64,000 bases of DNA from Capsaspora owczarzaki ATCC 30864. Its lineage: Eukaryota > Opisthokonta > Filasterea. Made by a program: the position numbers and the translations under genes. Below are positions 13,279 through 26,183 of the stretch, in pieces. Position 1 is the first letter of the stretch; the number at the start of each line of letters is the position of its first letter. Under the pieces are notes generated by a model. It made no database searches. It had not been told where the DNA came from and saw only the letters and a list, made by a program, of their open reading frames with translations. The DNA lies in assembly GCF_000151315.2 (NCBI RefSeq), contig NW_011887293.1, positions 62,001-126,000 of the forward strand, in the 5' to 3' direction.

Positions 13279-16200
13279 TTTTTTTTTTTTTTGTTTTTTT
13301 GTTTTTTCGCCTCCTCATACCTCCGTAAATCTTGCGAGCGTTAATCTCGTTGAAAACTTGGCAGAAGACGAAAATGTTAAAGAAGAAGGTCAGGTGCTTG
13401 ACCGAGTGCAGCTCGACGCCAAAGATCTTGTCGCCAAAGTACAGAATGCTCAGGTTGACCACCATCTGGAACAAGGCCTGGCCAAGAATGTTGCGCCACA
13501 TGAGCGGAGTAATCAGAGACTCGTTCTTGGCGTACCTGGAGTATGAAGGAGAAGGAACAAGGCGAAAAAAAAAACAAAACAATGTAAGGAATATTCACCA
13601 ACCAAAGACCAAAACAACAACCACGACGCCTCACGGTTTGCGCTTGAGCATGTCGGGGGTGGGAGAGTCGGTGGCGAGGGCGAGGGCTGCCATCGTGTCC
13701 ATGATCAGGTTGACCCAGAGGAGCTGAACGGGCTTGAGGGGCGATTCACCGTGCTCGCTGGTGATGGAGCCAATGAAGGCAAGCGCAACCGCGGCAACGT
13801 TGACAGTCATTTGGAATTGCAAAAAGCGGCGAATCGAGTCGTAGACGTTGCGGCCCCAGCTCACAGCCTTGACAATCGAGGCAAAGTTGTCGTCCATCAG
13901 CACAATGTCGGACGCCTCCTTGGCGACCTCGGTACCAGCAATACCCATCGAGAAACCGACGTTTGCGAGCTTCAGAGCCGGGCCATCGTTCGTGCCATCG
14001 CCAGTGACGGCGACGACTTGTCCCTGTTATTGTCCAAAAAGTAAAGAGTGGGAAGTCAGATACCACCAACAAAACAACAAACAACAAACAACCACATAAA
14101 CACCCAAAGACAACATGCCATACAGCCTTCTTCAAGGTGTCCACGAGAACTTGCTTGTCCATGGGCGAGGAGCGGGCAAGAACTTGCAGAGAGGTGGCGA
14201 CGCGAGTCAGTTCAGAGCCAGTGAGCTTGCGGAACTCGGGGCCCTCCATGCAGAGACCGCCCTCGGTGAGGATGCCGCACTTCTTGGCAATGCTGCGAGC
14301 GGTGATAATGTTGTCGCCGGTGACCATGCGAACAGTGATACCCGCCTGCTGGCAGTCCTTCACAGCCTTCGGCACAGCCTCGCGCACGGGGTCCTCAATA
14401 CCAACAATACCAATCAGAACAAGCTTGACCTGGGGTCCTTCATCGTCGCCATCGACGGGCACAAACGAGTCCAAATCCGCATACGCGAGGCCAATGGTGC
14501 GCAGTGCTTCCTGCGCCAGCTCGTCAATCTTTGCCGAAACGCCGTGCGCGGCAGTCAGCGGAACAGCCGTGCCGGACGCGTTCAGAATGCGGTCGCAGCG
14601 GCCAACGATAATTTCAGACGCGCCCTTCACGTAGATGCGGTGCTTTTTCGAGTCGACAGCCACGACAGTCGACATGGATTTGAGGCGAGACGAGAAGGGG
14701 TAGACGCGGGCGACGTTGGAGCTCTTGCGCACGCCGACAAAATCGCTGCCAAGCTTGGACGAGAACTGGAGCAGAGCGCATTCGGTTTTGGAGCCAATGA
14801 ACGCCTTGGTGCCGTCCTCGCGGGTCGTTTCATAGGCGTTGCTGTTCACAGCAATGCCCTGGAAGAGCAGGTCGCGCACAGGAGCGGCCATCTGAGAGCC
14901 GACAGCCGGGGTGACAGACTCGAATGCGTTTCCGGCAATCGCGCCCTTGACGACCGTCATGCGGTTTTCCGTGAGCGTGCCCGTCTTGTCCGAGCAAATG
15001 TTGGTGGCGCCGCCCATCGTCTCGCAGGCATCAATGTGGCGCACCAAGTTGTTGTCCTCCAGCATCTTCATGGTCGAGTAAGCAAGGGCCATCGTGACAG
15101 CGAGCGGCAGACCCTCGGGAACGGCAACAACGAGCATGGTGATGGCAGTGATGGTGTACTTGACGATCGCACTGAAAAAGTGCTCGTCAAACAACTCCTC
15201 GCCGTTGAGGTGAGAAATGAACAGGTGCTTTCCGATGAGCGACGAGAACGTGACCGCAGCCATCACAATGCCAAAGTACGCAATGCTTTCGGCAAGAGCC
15301 TCCAGCTTGATTTGCAGCGGGGTGCCCTCGTTCTCGACACGAAGCGCCATCAGCAGCTTTCCGTTGAACGAGTGGACGCCCGTGGCCGTCACGAGCATGG
15401 CGCCCGAGCCTTCCAAAACCATTGTGCCAGACAGGAAGAAGGGGTCTTCCTTGTGGCCCGTGCCCTTCTTGACGGCGTCCGATTCACCTGGTGGTTCGAA
15501 GAGTGCGGATTGCGAGAGAGCAACAGAGCAAGAGAGCAAGAGAGCGGATGGAAGGCAAGAGTGAGAACCAAAAGTTGACAACAAACAAACAAACAACAAC
15601 AACAACAACAAAAAAAAAAAAACCATTGACAAGTCGCTCCTTCCAAAAATCCACACTCACCAGTCGCACCAGACTCGTCGCACTTGATGCTTGCGCCGCT
15701 GATAAACACACCGTCGGCAGACAGAATGTCACCAGTGGAGATTTCAACGCGATCGCCCACCAAGACCTCGGCGACAGGGATTTGCATCTGGACGCCGTGG
15801 CGCACAACGTTGACGTCCTTGGCATCCTTCTTGTCGTTGAGCTTGCGGAACTGCAGCTCCTTTTGGAAGTCGTTGACAGCCGAGACCGTCACGACGACGA
15901 GGACGGCGATGAGAATGGCGGTGCCTTCAATCCAGCCGCTCTCCGGGTTTTCGCGAATGCCCAGAACGAGCGAGACGAACGCGGCGGCCGAGAGCAGGAT
16001 GAGCGTCTTGTCTTGGAGGGCCTCCCAGATGAGCTCGAACAGGGACTGCGACGGCGGCTTCGGGATGATGTTGTCTCCATACGTGCAGAAACCAAATACG
16101 GAATACAGACAAAAAAGCAGCAACGAAGATCATGGCCAAGAGGCGATCGTCAAGGAGGACAACTCGGAGCGAAAAAAAAAATGACGAGACAGAAGCATTG

Positions 16201-17108
16201 CAGACATGGTCATTGCACATAGCAGTAATAATAACAGCGCGTCATAGATCGATCCGTACTTAACTCAATGGAAAATAAAAAAATAAAAAAATAAAAAAAT
16301 AAAAAAATAAAAAAATAAAAAAATAAAAATAAAAAATAAAAAATAAAAAATAAAAAATAAAAAATAAAAAATAACAAAAAGGGTGTCATTTTTTGAACTC
16401 GTCAGTATGATGACACGTTGCTCTGGCACAGTGTGTGCATCGACAAGCAAGTAGCGTCGTGCTCATTGATCAGAATGCCGCCCCCGCTGCAACGAAACGC
16501 AGCTGCGCAATTTGGCAAAACGAAATCCATAACGAACAAAAAAAAAAAAAAAAAAAAAAGCAAGAGTTGAAATGCAAAACCAGTAACTTTTTGGTCCGTC
16601 GCACCACAGTCGCTTGTCTGCAAGTGCGAATGACGCTCCATCCACAATCGAACGAAAACAGCGCATCACTCGTAGTGAATTGGACAAGCCGCGTGCGCAG
16701 GCTCAGCCAAGAGCAGTGACGACAAACAACAGAACACAGAAGACCCAAAAAAGCGAATCGAGTTTGAGTTGGTGGTTCGACTGTGACGCACTCACTCACC
16801 AGAGGACGAGGGGGTAGGGGAAAGGACCAAACTGCATCAAAAGCAACAACGCAACAACAAATGCAACAAAAGAAACAAAGAGAGCAACAAAAAGGGGCCA
16901 GCCGATATTGAGCTTTGCGGAGCGCGAGCGCGGTGGGAGCAAGATCCGCCTGGGACAGACCGTCCGTCAGCGACGAGCCGAGCGCCTTGGCAAGACCAGC
17001 AGCGCCGCCGAGCTTGGCGAGCAGCTCGGGGTTCTTCGGATCGATCAGCTTGTGCATGTCGTCCACTGTCAGCGTCCACGACGACGATGAAGACGATGAC
17101 GATGCCAT
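12710..17108 (-). CDS. P-type Ca2+-transporting ATPase, plasma-membrane (ATP2B) type
   Basis: Pumps Ca2+ out of the cytosol, forming an aspartyl phosphate. Exons: 17108-16909, 16082-15661, 15487-14124, 14023-13635, 13535-13321 and 13158-12710, giving 1012 residues. Motifs in order: [17 protein letters not shown] in the N-terminal region, [14 protein letters not shown] (M4 Ca2+ site), [13 protein letters not shown] with the phosphorylated Asp, [45 protein letters not shown] (M6), and [16 protein letters not shown] as in PMCA. The tail is Ala/Pro-rich and ends in an Arg cluster ([14 protein letters not shown]), a candidate calmodulin-binding or autoinhibitory segment; that role is inferred. No GT donor gives the expected [14 protein letters not shown] junction for intron 1. 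An AT-AC intron (16908-16083) gives it exactly. The fifth intron carries (GT)n and T tracts. Confidence 0.92.
16271..16372. repeat. (TAAAAAAA)n/(TAAAAAA)n tandem repeat
   Basis: About 100 bp of regularly spaced T in A runs, first with period 8, then period 7. It lies inside the long first intron of the Ca2+-ATPase gene, so the transcribed strand is T-rich. Confidence 0.9.
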
Positions 17109-17507
17109 GGTTGTGTTTGAATAAAAAAGAAAAAAAAAAGCAAAAAAAAAAAGAAAGAAAGGAAAAAAAAAAAAAAAAAAAAAAAGGAATGACGAATGTG
17201 TGGATTTAGACATTTGATCGAATGAATGAGTAGATGCGCATTGCTCATTAGATCAAAGTGGTCGGCAGAGAATTATAACATGGGTGTTTTTGTTAAAGGG
17301 TGGTCGGTTCGAAGCGAAACTGAACTTCTGAGTGGAATCGCTCTCACTCACTCACTCACTCTCTGGGGTTTCTGAGACAACTTTGTACGACTTTCGCATT
17401 GAATTGCTCTATTCATGCTTGATCGACTCTCTGAATTGTGATCGGACTTTGCCTTCAGTCTACCCAGCTGAGAAATTTGCGCGGGAAATCTCAACACTTT
17501 TGGCTTC
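17109..17507. promoter_or_regulatory. Divergent promoter region, Ca2+-ATPase and TFIIIC subunit
   Basis: A 399-bp spacer between two outward-facing start codons. A-rich tracts occupy 17128-17186 and a (CTCA)n patch lies at about 17340-17360. No defined element can be named. Confidence 0.45.
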
Positions 17508-19496
17508 ATGCATCGCTACGTGGCTGAGGCTGCCACGCACATCCTCCTGCAGGGGCGCTCGGGATGCAGTCTGCAGTCTGTCTGCGAGCACCTTGACGAG
17601 CGATTCGCACTCGCGACGACGGTGATGACCACTCAAGCGGCGGCGACAGCGGCGACGGCGACAGCGACTGAGGGAGTCCAGACCAGGACCCCGCTCGACT
17701 CGCCGACGACCGTCCCGCCGCCGTCGATGCATCCTGCCGTCGAGATTGATGGCAGCAGCAACGCAAGCGGGGTCGGGGTGACCGCGGGACTGGAGACGCA
17801 ATCCGAGGCGCAATCCGAGGCGCAATCCGAGGCTCCATCCTCTGAAGCAGAGGAGGGCATGTTTGGCGGACTGGCCCAGCGCGAGATGCGCGCCTTCCTG
17901 CTGAGCTCGCTGCTTGGCACAGGACGGTTTGAAGTGCACTCCAAGCATGCGTCGACGGTCGAGCGGCGAAGTGCCCGAGTCTCGCAAGCCAACGCTGCAT
18001 CCGCACACGAATCATCGTCTACAACCACCGACACCGTTCCCGCAACCGACAAAGCACGAGACTCACCCATGTCACGCAGAGAGCGAGGCAAGGCTTCTTC
18101 TGCGAAACCGAAAGCGGAAACAGCCACCAAGCTTGCCAAGCGATTTCTGAAAGACGCGACACGACTCGAATTCAACGACACAACCGCTCTCCTGTCCGAG
18201 CTTGCTGCTCTTGATGCGGGCTATCTAAGCTGCGAGTGGAGTCGCAATCTGCTCCTTTGTGGACACGAACAGGCACGCATGGCGCAGCTGCTCGGCTTTG
18301 ACGACCCTTCCCGTCGCATCAATTTGATTCAACTCGAACTGCTCGAGGAGATTGGGCGTGGGCGCGAGATTGGCATTCTCCAAACGGAGCTGGGCGCTCA
18401 AGCCGGCATTGCAGCCAAGGACATTTCCTACCACGTCAAGCGTCTGCACGAGGCGGGCTTGGTTGTCAAGCGCGACATGAGCGCGACCGCGCACGAAACG
18501 CGCACCGCGAGCCGCCTCTTCCTGCCGCGGTATGCTCGCACGACCGACTTGCAGCGGTCTGACACAAGCAAAGCCGCACCCATTGTCGTGGAGCAACAGC
18601 TGCTTCAACAGCTCCATCAGCACCAACCCGTCCTTCTGAGCACCGAACGTGAACCTCCAGCCGAGTCCGCTTCCATTCCAGTTCCAATGCAGACAGACTC
18701 CTCGGAAGTCGAAATTATTCCGAATCGCAGCAACCCGAACGATCTTTCGGTGCTCCTCCAGCAGCAGCAGCAGCAGCAGCAAGAGCAGCCGCCACTCGGC
18801 GCCGGTGTGGCCTCCTCGCCCTGGCTTCGAGCCAACGGCAAACTCGCGCCGCACATTGGTGCAGTGTACTGGCTTCTCATGCAGCAGCCCAACCGAACGG
18901 CCCCGACGTGGTACATTCGCCGCCTTTTGGACATTGACCCGCGCTTCTCCAACAACAAGCGCTGGAAAATGCTCCGCACTCGCTTGCGCGAAGCCGGGTA
19001 CACTCAGGACGTGGACTTGGCCAAGCATGAAGAGGCCACCAAGTACATCGGCATTCGTCTTGTCAAGGAACCGCCGCGCGAGTTGCTGTGGCCAACGGAA
19101 GGCGACAACCCCACGCTGGACGCGCTCCCTTCGGACGGACAGCACGATCTAGCTGAGGTGCTTCTGGCGCGGCATTTACGGAGCACCGGTGGCATTGCAT
19201 TGTCGAGAGTTAGTGCTGGCGCTGGTGGCCAATCCGCCTCCAACCCGGATTTTGAACGTTTAGTCGACCAGCATCTGGAACAAGCCCTCGCGCTTGGCGA
19301 CGACGATGGAGCTGTCAGTGGCGACGATGCTGCCGGCATGCCTCACGCTCGTCGCACCACTGGAGGCAAGAGACTCGGCGAAGACAGCGAAGAGGACGAC
19401 ATTGCCAGTAGTGATGATGAGGGGGAGGGTGATTCGGAGAAAAAGGCGAGAACGACGGGTGGCAAGTCCCAGCCAGCCGCCTCTGCCTCTGCCTCT

Positions 19497-19528
<32 letters not shown>

Positions 19529-22500
19529 CACTGGTCCTCCCCGGAATGCCTCAAGCTCTGGTGCCCGCTCTCGCTCTATCGGCCTTGTCGAAACCTCCAT
19601 TGAATGGCAAGTGTACGAGATGATTGAAAGCCGCGGGCCAGAAGGCATGTTTGCCAAGGATATTCGACGCGCCATTCTTCTCGATCACAAGATGCTCGAA
19701 AAGCTGCTCCAGCACCTGTGTGCCAAGTCCTGCCTCCAGCGTGAATACCTGCACGCTGGCAAGCTCTTCCAGTACCGCTACTTTGCAACCAACTCGACAC
19801 GCCCTGCTGCATTTTCAGCCGACGCTGCTGGCCCGCGAGCCGCATCTGCAAGGTCTGCTGCTGCGCCAGTCCTGGAAATGTCCATCAACGCACGCTCGGC
19901 TGCCGCTGCAAACACCCCAAGCGCAATCGGCGTCACGGGCCGGTACCATCGTCGCAGCCAAACCAGCCAGGCAGTCGTCCGCGTGCAATTGCTGCGTGAT
20001 TATCTCGCCAAATTCAAAGTTCTCGAGGCCAGACGTGCACTGTCCGCGCTTTTAAACGAGTACGCCTCCATTTTCGGCGTGGACTGTGCCTTTGAGAGCG
20101 GAAATATTGATTCCAAAACGATCAGCCGCCTGCTGCAGCGCGTCGCGGCCCCAGACGAAGACGGCGCGGTTCGCTTCAAGGTCATCGTATGGACAAGGTC
20201 TCGGAAGGTCAACCATACCGCGAGATTGCCGCTGCTCGTGGACGCGAGTGCCGCCGACGACGACGAGCGCGTCGAGGCGTACCGCAAATCCATCGATGCT
20301 GGCCAGATGCCCTACTTTATCGATCGAGAAATAGGCGAGAGGCTGCGTCGAACGCGGGCTTCGCAGAACCTGGACGAAGTGTTCCAAGGGCAATCCGTCC
20401 TGAGCAGGTACATTTCTGCCGGGCCCAGCGGGAACCCTGCAGCCCGTGAGCATCGACCGCTCCTGTACTTGCCGATGCTCCCAACCTTTGTCCATGAAGA
20501 GACAACCAGTAAATATGCAGTCGTGGTGAACACGGATCGCGTGGCGCGCGCCGCCCAGTTGTTGCCGTTGTTGGAAGCCGCGCGTCGTTTGCATCTGCTT
20601 CTTTGGGAGGCATGTCCCAAAGGCGTGCGCGTGCGAGCTGGGTTGCTGCCGTCCCAACAGCATGGGGATGCGGATGCCAAGTCCAGAACGCTGCCCGTCC
20701 TGTCGGCGGTCGTCTTCTCCGAGGACGAACTTAGCTCTACTCACAACAACAACAGCAACAACGACAACAACAACAGTGAGCACCGGCCTCTTCCATCCGC
20801 AGACACGTGGGTGTCGTCGCTCCAAACGGTGCTTACTCTCGGCCAGTTCATTGAACTGGCAGCAGCTCCGCCAATGTCCCTTGCTGCGGACAAACTCGTC
20901 GCCGATCACAGGGACGTGGTCATCAGCAAGCTGCCCCGCACCCTTCGACGGGATTTGATCACTGACTACCTTGGCTGGACACACATTGCGCGACTGCTCT
21001 CCATTCTGGAGCGTCTGGCGCTCGTCCGTACACGCACTCCCAGCGAGCTCGATATGGAGAAATTCTGCCGAGACGCGCAGACTCGTGACGTTCACGGCAC
21101 ACCCGTGTTTGATTACGATGCCTATGTTCTCGCCAAGAGCAACGTCTCGCTTCCTCCGACAGTCTCCTTGGAAACGATGCATTGTGAAGCGTGGCTTGAA
21201 CCTCAACTTTTGCTGCGCAATGTCGCGGGCAAGGCGCCGAGTGCGACCGACACAACCTTGACCATTCCGCTCGAGTCTCGAACGCAGGTGTTGCAATTCT
21301 GGGCTGAGCTCTTGTTCATGTGCATGCACTCGATTCAACGCATCCGGAAAGACCCGTCCATCGCCAGCAACCAAACCGCCCTGGGCCACCTGATTCCCAT
21401 GCCGGATGTGCACGAGTGGCACTTGCCACCATTTGACCTCCCCGAGAACATTGCGCCACTGTCTCTGCGAGTGTGGGCGCGAGACCAGCCTGTGGATTTG
21501 CTGGACGAGCGCAGCTGGGGCCCCTTCCCTCCCATTCCGCTCAACCGCGCCTTCAAGATGACGCTCATGGGGTGCAAAACGCTGGACGACGCCCTTCGCC
21601 AGACAAAGCGGTTTTCTCTGCCAGAGTTCCTGGTGGCCTACACCTACGTGTTGGACACTCATGTCAGTGCAAACGCGCGCAAGACGGATTCTGCGTCGCG
21701 GCACGTTCGCGCAGCGCCCGCTCTCAGGCGACCCAATCTCGTGCAGGTCGCTCAAGTTATTGAGGAGGTTCGAGGCTGGACGGACGTGGAATCGATTTCT
21801 GGTCGGTTTTGTTGATGATGATGATGTTGTTGTTGTTGTGGTCTCCAACCGACAACGCTCATTGATTGAATGTTGGTTGCCTTTTTGAGAGCAGATGAAC
21901 CGTTGTCTGCTGGTGTCCAGCACGCGCTGTCGGCCATTCGAGTACGTTCACTTTGAGCAGATTGCTCCTCCTTTTTCTTGCTTTTACTTACTCACGGCTG
22001 TTGTCTCACAGAGCGTTCTTTTCAACGAGCAACCGGGCACTGAAGTTGACTCTGAGAATTCATGCCTCAAGAACATTCCGGGTGCCATTATGCGAGCGGC
22101 GCTTCGGTACGGACAAGAGGCAGGGTTCCTGACGCGGCCGAACAAGGGTGTTCGCGCGGCGCAGCAAGGTCCGGTCCTGGTTTTCAAGCCCCATCGTTAT
22201 GGTTTGAGCAGAAAGTGAGTATCTCCTCCGACCGTGAGTGAGTGACGGCTGTGTTGTTTGATGGCTCAAAACCGACCCTTTCAAACCAACCCTCGTTGCT
22301 GCCAGATGCGACTTTTTGTGGACAAACAGCCTTCCAGTCACAGCTGCGCAGGAAATTACCGACTTTGATGATCTGCTTGCGCACGACGATGCAGTCCTCC
22401 AACCTGCGCATTGCACTGGAGGAGCCGTGGCCCGCTTTATGACTTTGGTTGGCAACGGCCAGGTGAAGGCTGAGGTGGACCTTGGCTCCAAGAAGGTGAC

Positions 22501-23355
22501 AAAGTCGCGGCTCGAGGTTTCCTACATCCGCGCAAGCTCGAAGGTCGAGGAAGCTTTGCAGGATGCGTCCCAAGGCAATAACAGCACTGCCCCTGCCGTA
22601 TCTACTCCAGCTTCGCCTCGCCGAAAGCGCTCGCGCTCGAATGACAGTGCGGCAGCGGGCGACGAGAATCCGCCGACCTCTGGCGATGCAAAGCGTGTGG
22701 ACACATCCACAGACCAATGGATTGGTGTGCCAAACCGCCCGTGGTTTTACCCGCCGCACAAGGGACCCGCAGGCACGAGCTGCAGTACGACCAATCCGTT
22801 GATTCTAGGCGAGATCAAGAACGTGGTTTTAGACGCCCTGGTGCAATTAGATGGCGTTCTGGATGTAAGCGGGCTTGCTGCCTTGTTTCCGGTTTTGGTT
22901 TGTTGCATTGTGTGTACTGCGGTCACTGATTGCGCTCCTTGCATCACCTTGACAGCGTGTGCTTGCGCGACGTCTCTCGCATATTCTGGAAGAGGACGCG
23001 TTCAACGACATCATCATGTCCCTCACAAAGGAAGGACTTGTAGAAGAGCGTCTCACCTTCGCATCAACGTCTGCGTTGAATGGATTTGAGCAGCCGTGGG
23101 ATGTCATTCACGAAAAGCAAGGACTGTCCGAGCAAGAAGGTGCGCTTTTGTTTTGGTTTTTTGGTCTTTGGTTGGTTGATTTTCGTTCCATTTGCCTTTT
23201 TGAGCTGACCAATCCTCCATCACAACTCAGCATCGAGTCGACGGCGGCTGAGATATCTGTACGCGACTGCGACTTCGTTTACAGCGCCAGTTCGACTTTT
23301 CAGAGTGCGGGAGCACGGGCAGGCGATTGGAATTGAATTTGTCAATAGTCAGTAA
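17508..23355 (+). CDS. Transcription factor IIIC largest subunit (B-block binding, GTF3C1/TFC3-like)
   Basis: TFIIIC recognises the B box of tRNA genes and recruits TFIIIB and Pol III. Exons 17508-21801, 21895-21941, 22012-22214, 22306-22864, 22956-23139 and 23231-23355 give 1803 residues; the first exon alone holds 1431 codons. The strongest match is the B-block winged helix at about residues 270-325 (IQLELLEEIGRGREIGILQ, KDISYHVKRLHEAGLVVKRD). A second winged-helix-like segment lies at about 690-760 (EWQVYEMIESRGPEGMFAKD). Between them are a Gln tract, acidic stretches (SEEDDIASSDDEGEGDSEKK) and an (Ala-Ser)n run. The C-terminal exons contain DFLWTNSLPVTAAQEITDFD and a conserved-looking helical end. 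It is close in size to the fungal and animal proteins. It converges on the carrier gene with 149 bp between stops. Confidence 0.85.
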
Positions 23356-23504
23356 TTGGTACTGTTGTTAGCTGCTGGGTTGGAGTTTTGCTTCGAGGTT
23401 GTGTAGCGTTCTCGTTTGTAAAATAATCATAAACATAAAACTACTCTCTTTTGTTCGTTTGTTAAAAAGGGGTTCAGAGCTTCCTAACGGTCCTCGAATT
23501 CAAA

Positions 23505-25961
23505 CTAGGCAATTTTCATGACCTTCTTCATGGCCTCGTAGACGACAAAATTCACAGCCATGGCGGGCATAACCTGGCAAAGCAGCAGCAACGTGAGAAC
23601 ATTGCGAATTTATGAGCTGCAGTTTGCGTGACGCGCTGTGTCTACCTTTAAATAACACGGGGCAAGGCCAGAATAGAGTGACTTCCAGCCTTCGCGGCGA
23701 GCGATCTGCAGCGTAAACTGGATTAGATTCTGGTAGCCCTCCATTGACAGGTGACAACGCCGTCGCATCACATCGAGGGGATAGGTGACAGTGAGAGCGC
23801 CTGCGCCTGCCAGTGCACCACACGTGAGGCTAACGTGCACTGGCAATGACGGCTTGGACAGCGAGTCTGAAGCTTGGTAGAATGTCAACATGCGCTTTTT
23901 CAGCGCATCGTACAGAGTGAAATTGATGCCTACGTATGGCGCGATGCCCTGTGGTGCAGAATGGCAAGGAGCACATCAAAGTGAACAACGCTCTCCACCT
24001 TTTCTGAAGCCAGCCCAAACCCGCTGTTGAAGAAAAATCAACGACTTACGGCGACTGTTGGAAACCAGCCACGATAGAGCGCAGACACGCCACCTTTCTG
24101 AAAGACAGAGCGCATTCCATCCCAAATCCCTCTAAAAGACAGAGACAGCAGTCAGGAGAAAAGTCAACACCGCAGTCAGGGAACAAACACCAACACCGGC
24201 TCCTTTCTTACTTGTATTCTTGCTGGTGCACTGAAAGACGAGTGCGGATCAAGTCCAAAGGGTAGGTGCACATGGTTGCTGTGACTCCAGCGAGGGCTCC
24301 TGCCAGCGCACTCACCAGGTCAGATTCGCCAAAAAAAGAAAGAAAAAGAAACACTTCACTGCTCCACGACAAAAGAGATCTCACCTGCTGTCAAACGATA
24401 CATGACGGAAATATCGGACTGCCCGGGAGCTAGAAACCACTGCTCGACCCGCCCGATGAGTCAGAAGAATTGGAGACATGAGATGTCAGATGGCAGATTC
24501 ACCCAAAGACGCGCGCGCACACTCACCTTTGTGTACGCCTCATAGGATGAAAACTGGATGGCTGAATAGGGTGCAATGCGAACAACATTGGCGCCATTCC
24601 CTCGCCAGAATGCCTTGACGCCGCCGTCGCGATACACTTGAGTAAAGACGTCGGCAAGACCAGTGTAGCGCTGAGGATGGACCTGGTAGAGAATTTTAGC
24701 CAGCTCCAGCGGGGACGTCACGGTTCGTGAAACGGCGCCGGCAATGCCGCCCGCCGCCAGATACTTCCAAGCGGTGCTGGATTGTGTTTTTGCAACTTCA
24801 GCTGTTGTTTTTGAATCCATCGGCAAAAGGGCAATCAGCAACAGAACAAACACTAATAAAAAAAGAAAACTCTGCAAGATTGCGTCGACAGCAAGGCCAA
24901 ACCTGGTTTAGTAACGTGGCGAGTGTCGGCCTCGAGCAGCCAAACATCGGCGACAAGAGACTCGAGGTCCAGTTGCTGCCAATCGGCGTCGGAAATGGAG
25001 TCCAGGTAGGCCAGGAAGTCGCCAAGGTCGATCTGCAAGCTCTGATTTTCTTGCTTGCTCACAACACGCATCATGGAGGCGAGTTGTTCCTGTGGGAGGG
25101 AGATTGCAAGCAGAGGGGCAGTTTTCAGTCAAACAAAATAACTCATTCCTCCACACAAAGGACTTACCTCCGACGCCTTCAAGCCGAGATCCTGAAGAGT
25201 GGACCGCAGCTCGCTCAGCTCGACGGTGCTGCGCCAACATCAAAACAAGCAAGACGAGGGATACATTCGGAGCATTCGTGAGCGAGCCCAAAACCAGATT
25301 CTCTCTCGCGCGCTCTCTCTCTCTCAGGCCATCAACAACCGGCTCGATGCAGCACATTTCGCTGGCCATACCCGTCTTTGTTCAAATCAAGCTGGTCAAA
25401 CATGGCTCTTGCTTTATCCGACCTCGGGGAAGGTACGCCAGCGCCTGTTGCGGAAGATTGGCTCGACTGGGCGCTGCTGCTTGGCGCGTCTGCCCGCCGC
25501 TCGTCGCGTGCTGGACTGGCATTGCTCGCCGGTGCACTGGTCGAGTGTTCCCCGAGTGGGATCTGCCTTTGCATCGCCGTCTCGGCGGTCGCTGGCTTGC
25601 TGTCCGCACGTCCACCTCGTCGCGATTGGTCGTCCAGGCTGTCGCGCTCGCTCGCGTTCCGGTCCACGCTGCCTGGCCTGACGCCGGATTGCACTCCTGC
25701 CACAGCCATGGGTGTCGGCGCATCGCGTCGTGGGGCGCTCGGCCACTCGAGTGCTCGCTCTGCCTTGGATGATGACGCTCTGTCAGATTGCTCGTCACTC
25801 TGCTCGGCTTGAGCGCCACTCGGCTCGCTCGCAGCGTCCCGCAATTCATCATTCGACGATGATGGCAATGTTCCAGACATGCCTGCGTCGGACGTGGTGC
25901 GTTGGCGGGGAATGCGACCTCGCTGCTGGTCGGATTGCGACTGCAATGGCTCTGCAGTCAT
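23505..25961 (-). CDS. Ca2+-regulated mitochondrial carrier (SLC25A23/24/25, SCaMC-like)
   Basis: SCaMC carriers exchange ATP-Mg for phosphate across the inner mitochondrial membrane under Ca2+ control. Nine exons: 25961-25372, 25228-25168, 25089-24903, 24801-24527, 24439-24385, 24299-24212, 24131-24050, 23948-23646 and 23573-23505. All phases agree and give 569 residues. The carrier domain has the three signature repeats SPLELAKILYQV, YPLDLIRTRL and YPLDVMRRRC. Before it, one canonical EF-hand loop (DLNKDGTVELSE) is rebuilt across the first splice junction, followed by ADVWLLEADTRH. SCaMCs usually have four EF-hands in about 150 residues; here I see one. In their place is a disordered Ser/Ala/Arg-rich region of about 180 residues. 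The ATG at 25961 is the first in frame after the upstream non-coding sequence. Confidence 0.88.
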
Positions 25962-26183
25962 TCCGGGCTCGTTCTCTCTCAAACCTTTTTTGCGAACGAC
26001 TGGACAATCAGACAAAACCCCAAAAGCGAAATCTGAGCAGCCACGTCTTCAATGCAATAGCAAAGACGACAGAGAATGGACCAAAAATAGTGTCAGGCAA
26101 TGAAACATTCGTGTCCAAGGAATTGTTGCATTGGCTACAACATGATGTACACACAATAAAACACACGAGCATCCTCTTCCCGG

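Noticed and set aside
14115-15578. Plus-strand open frame of about 487 codons
   Set aside because: It is antisense to the large Ca2+-ATPase exon with its DKTGTLT motif and has no domain signal of its own.
16271-16372. Poly(A)-like tail of a retroposed element
   Set aside because: The T-interrupted A runs have strict period and no target-site duplication or element body. It is a simple repeat in an intron.
20052-21923. Minus-strand open frame of about 620 codons
   Set aside because: It is antisense to the TFIIIC exon. The GC-rich codon pattern leaves the opposite frame open, and no domain is visible.
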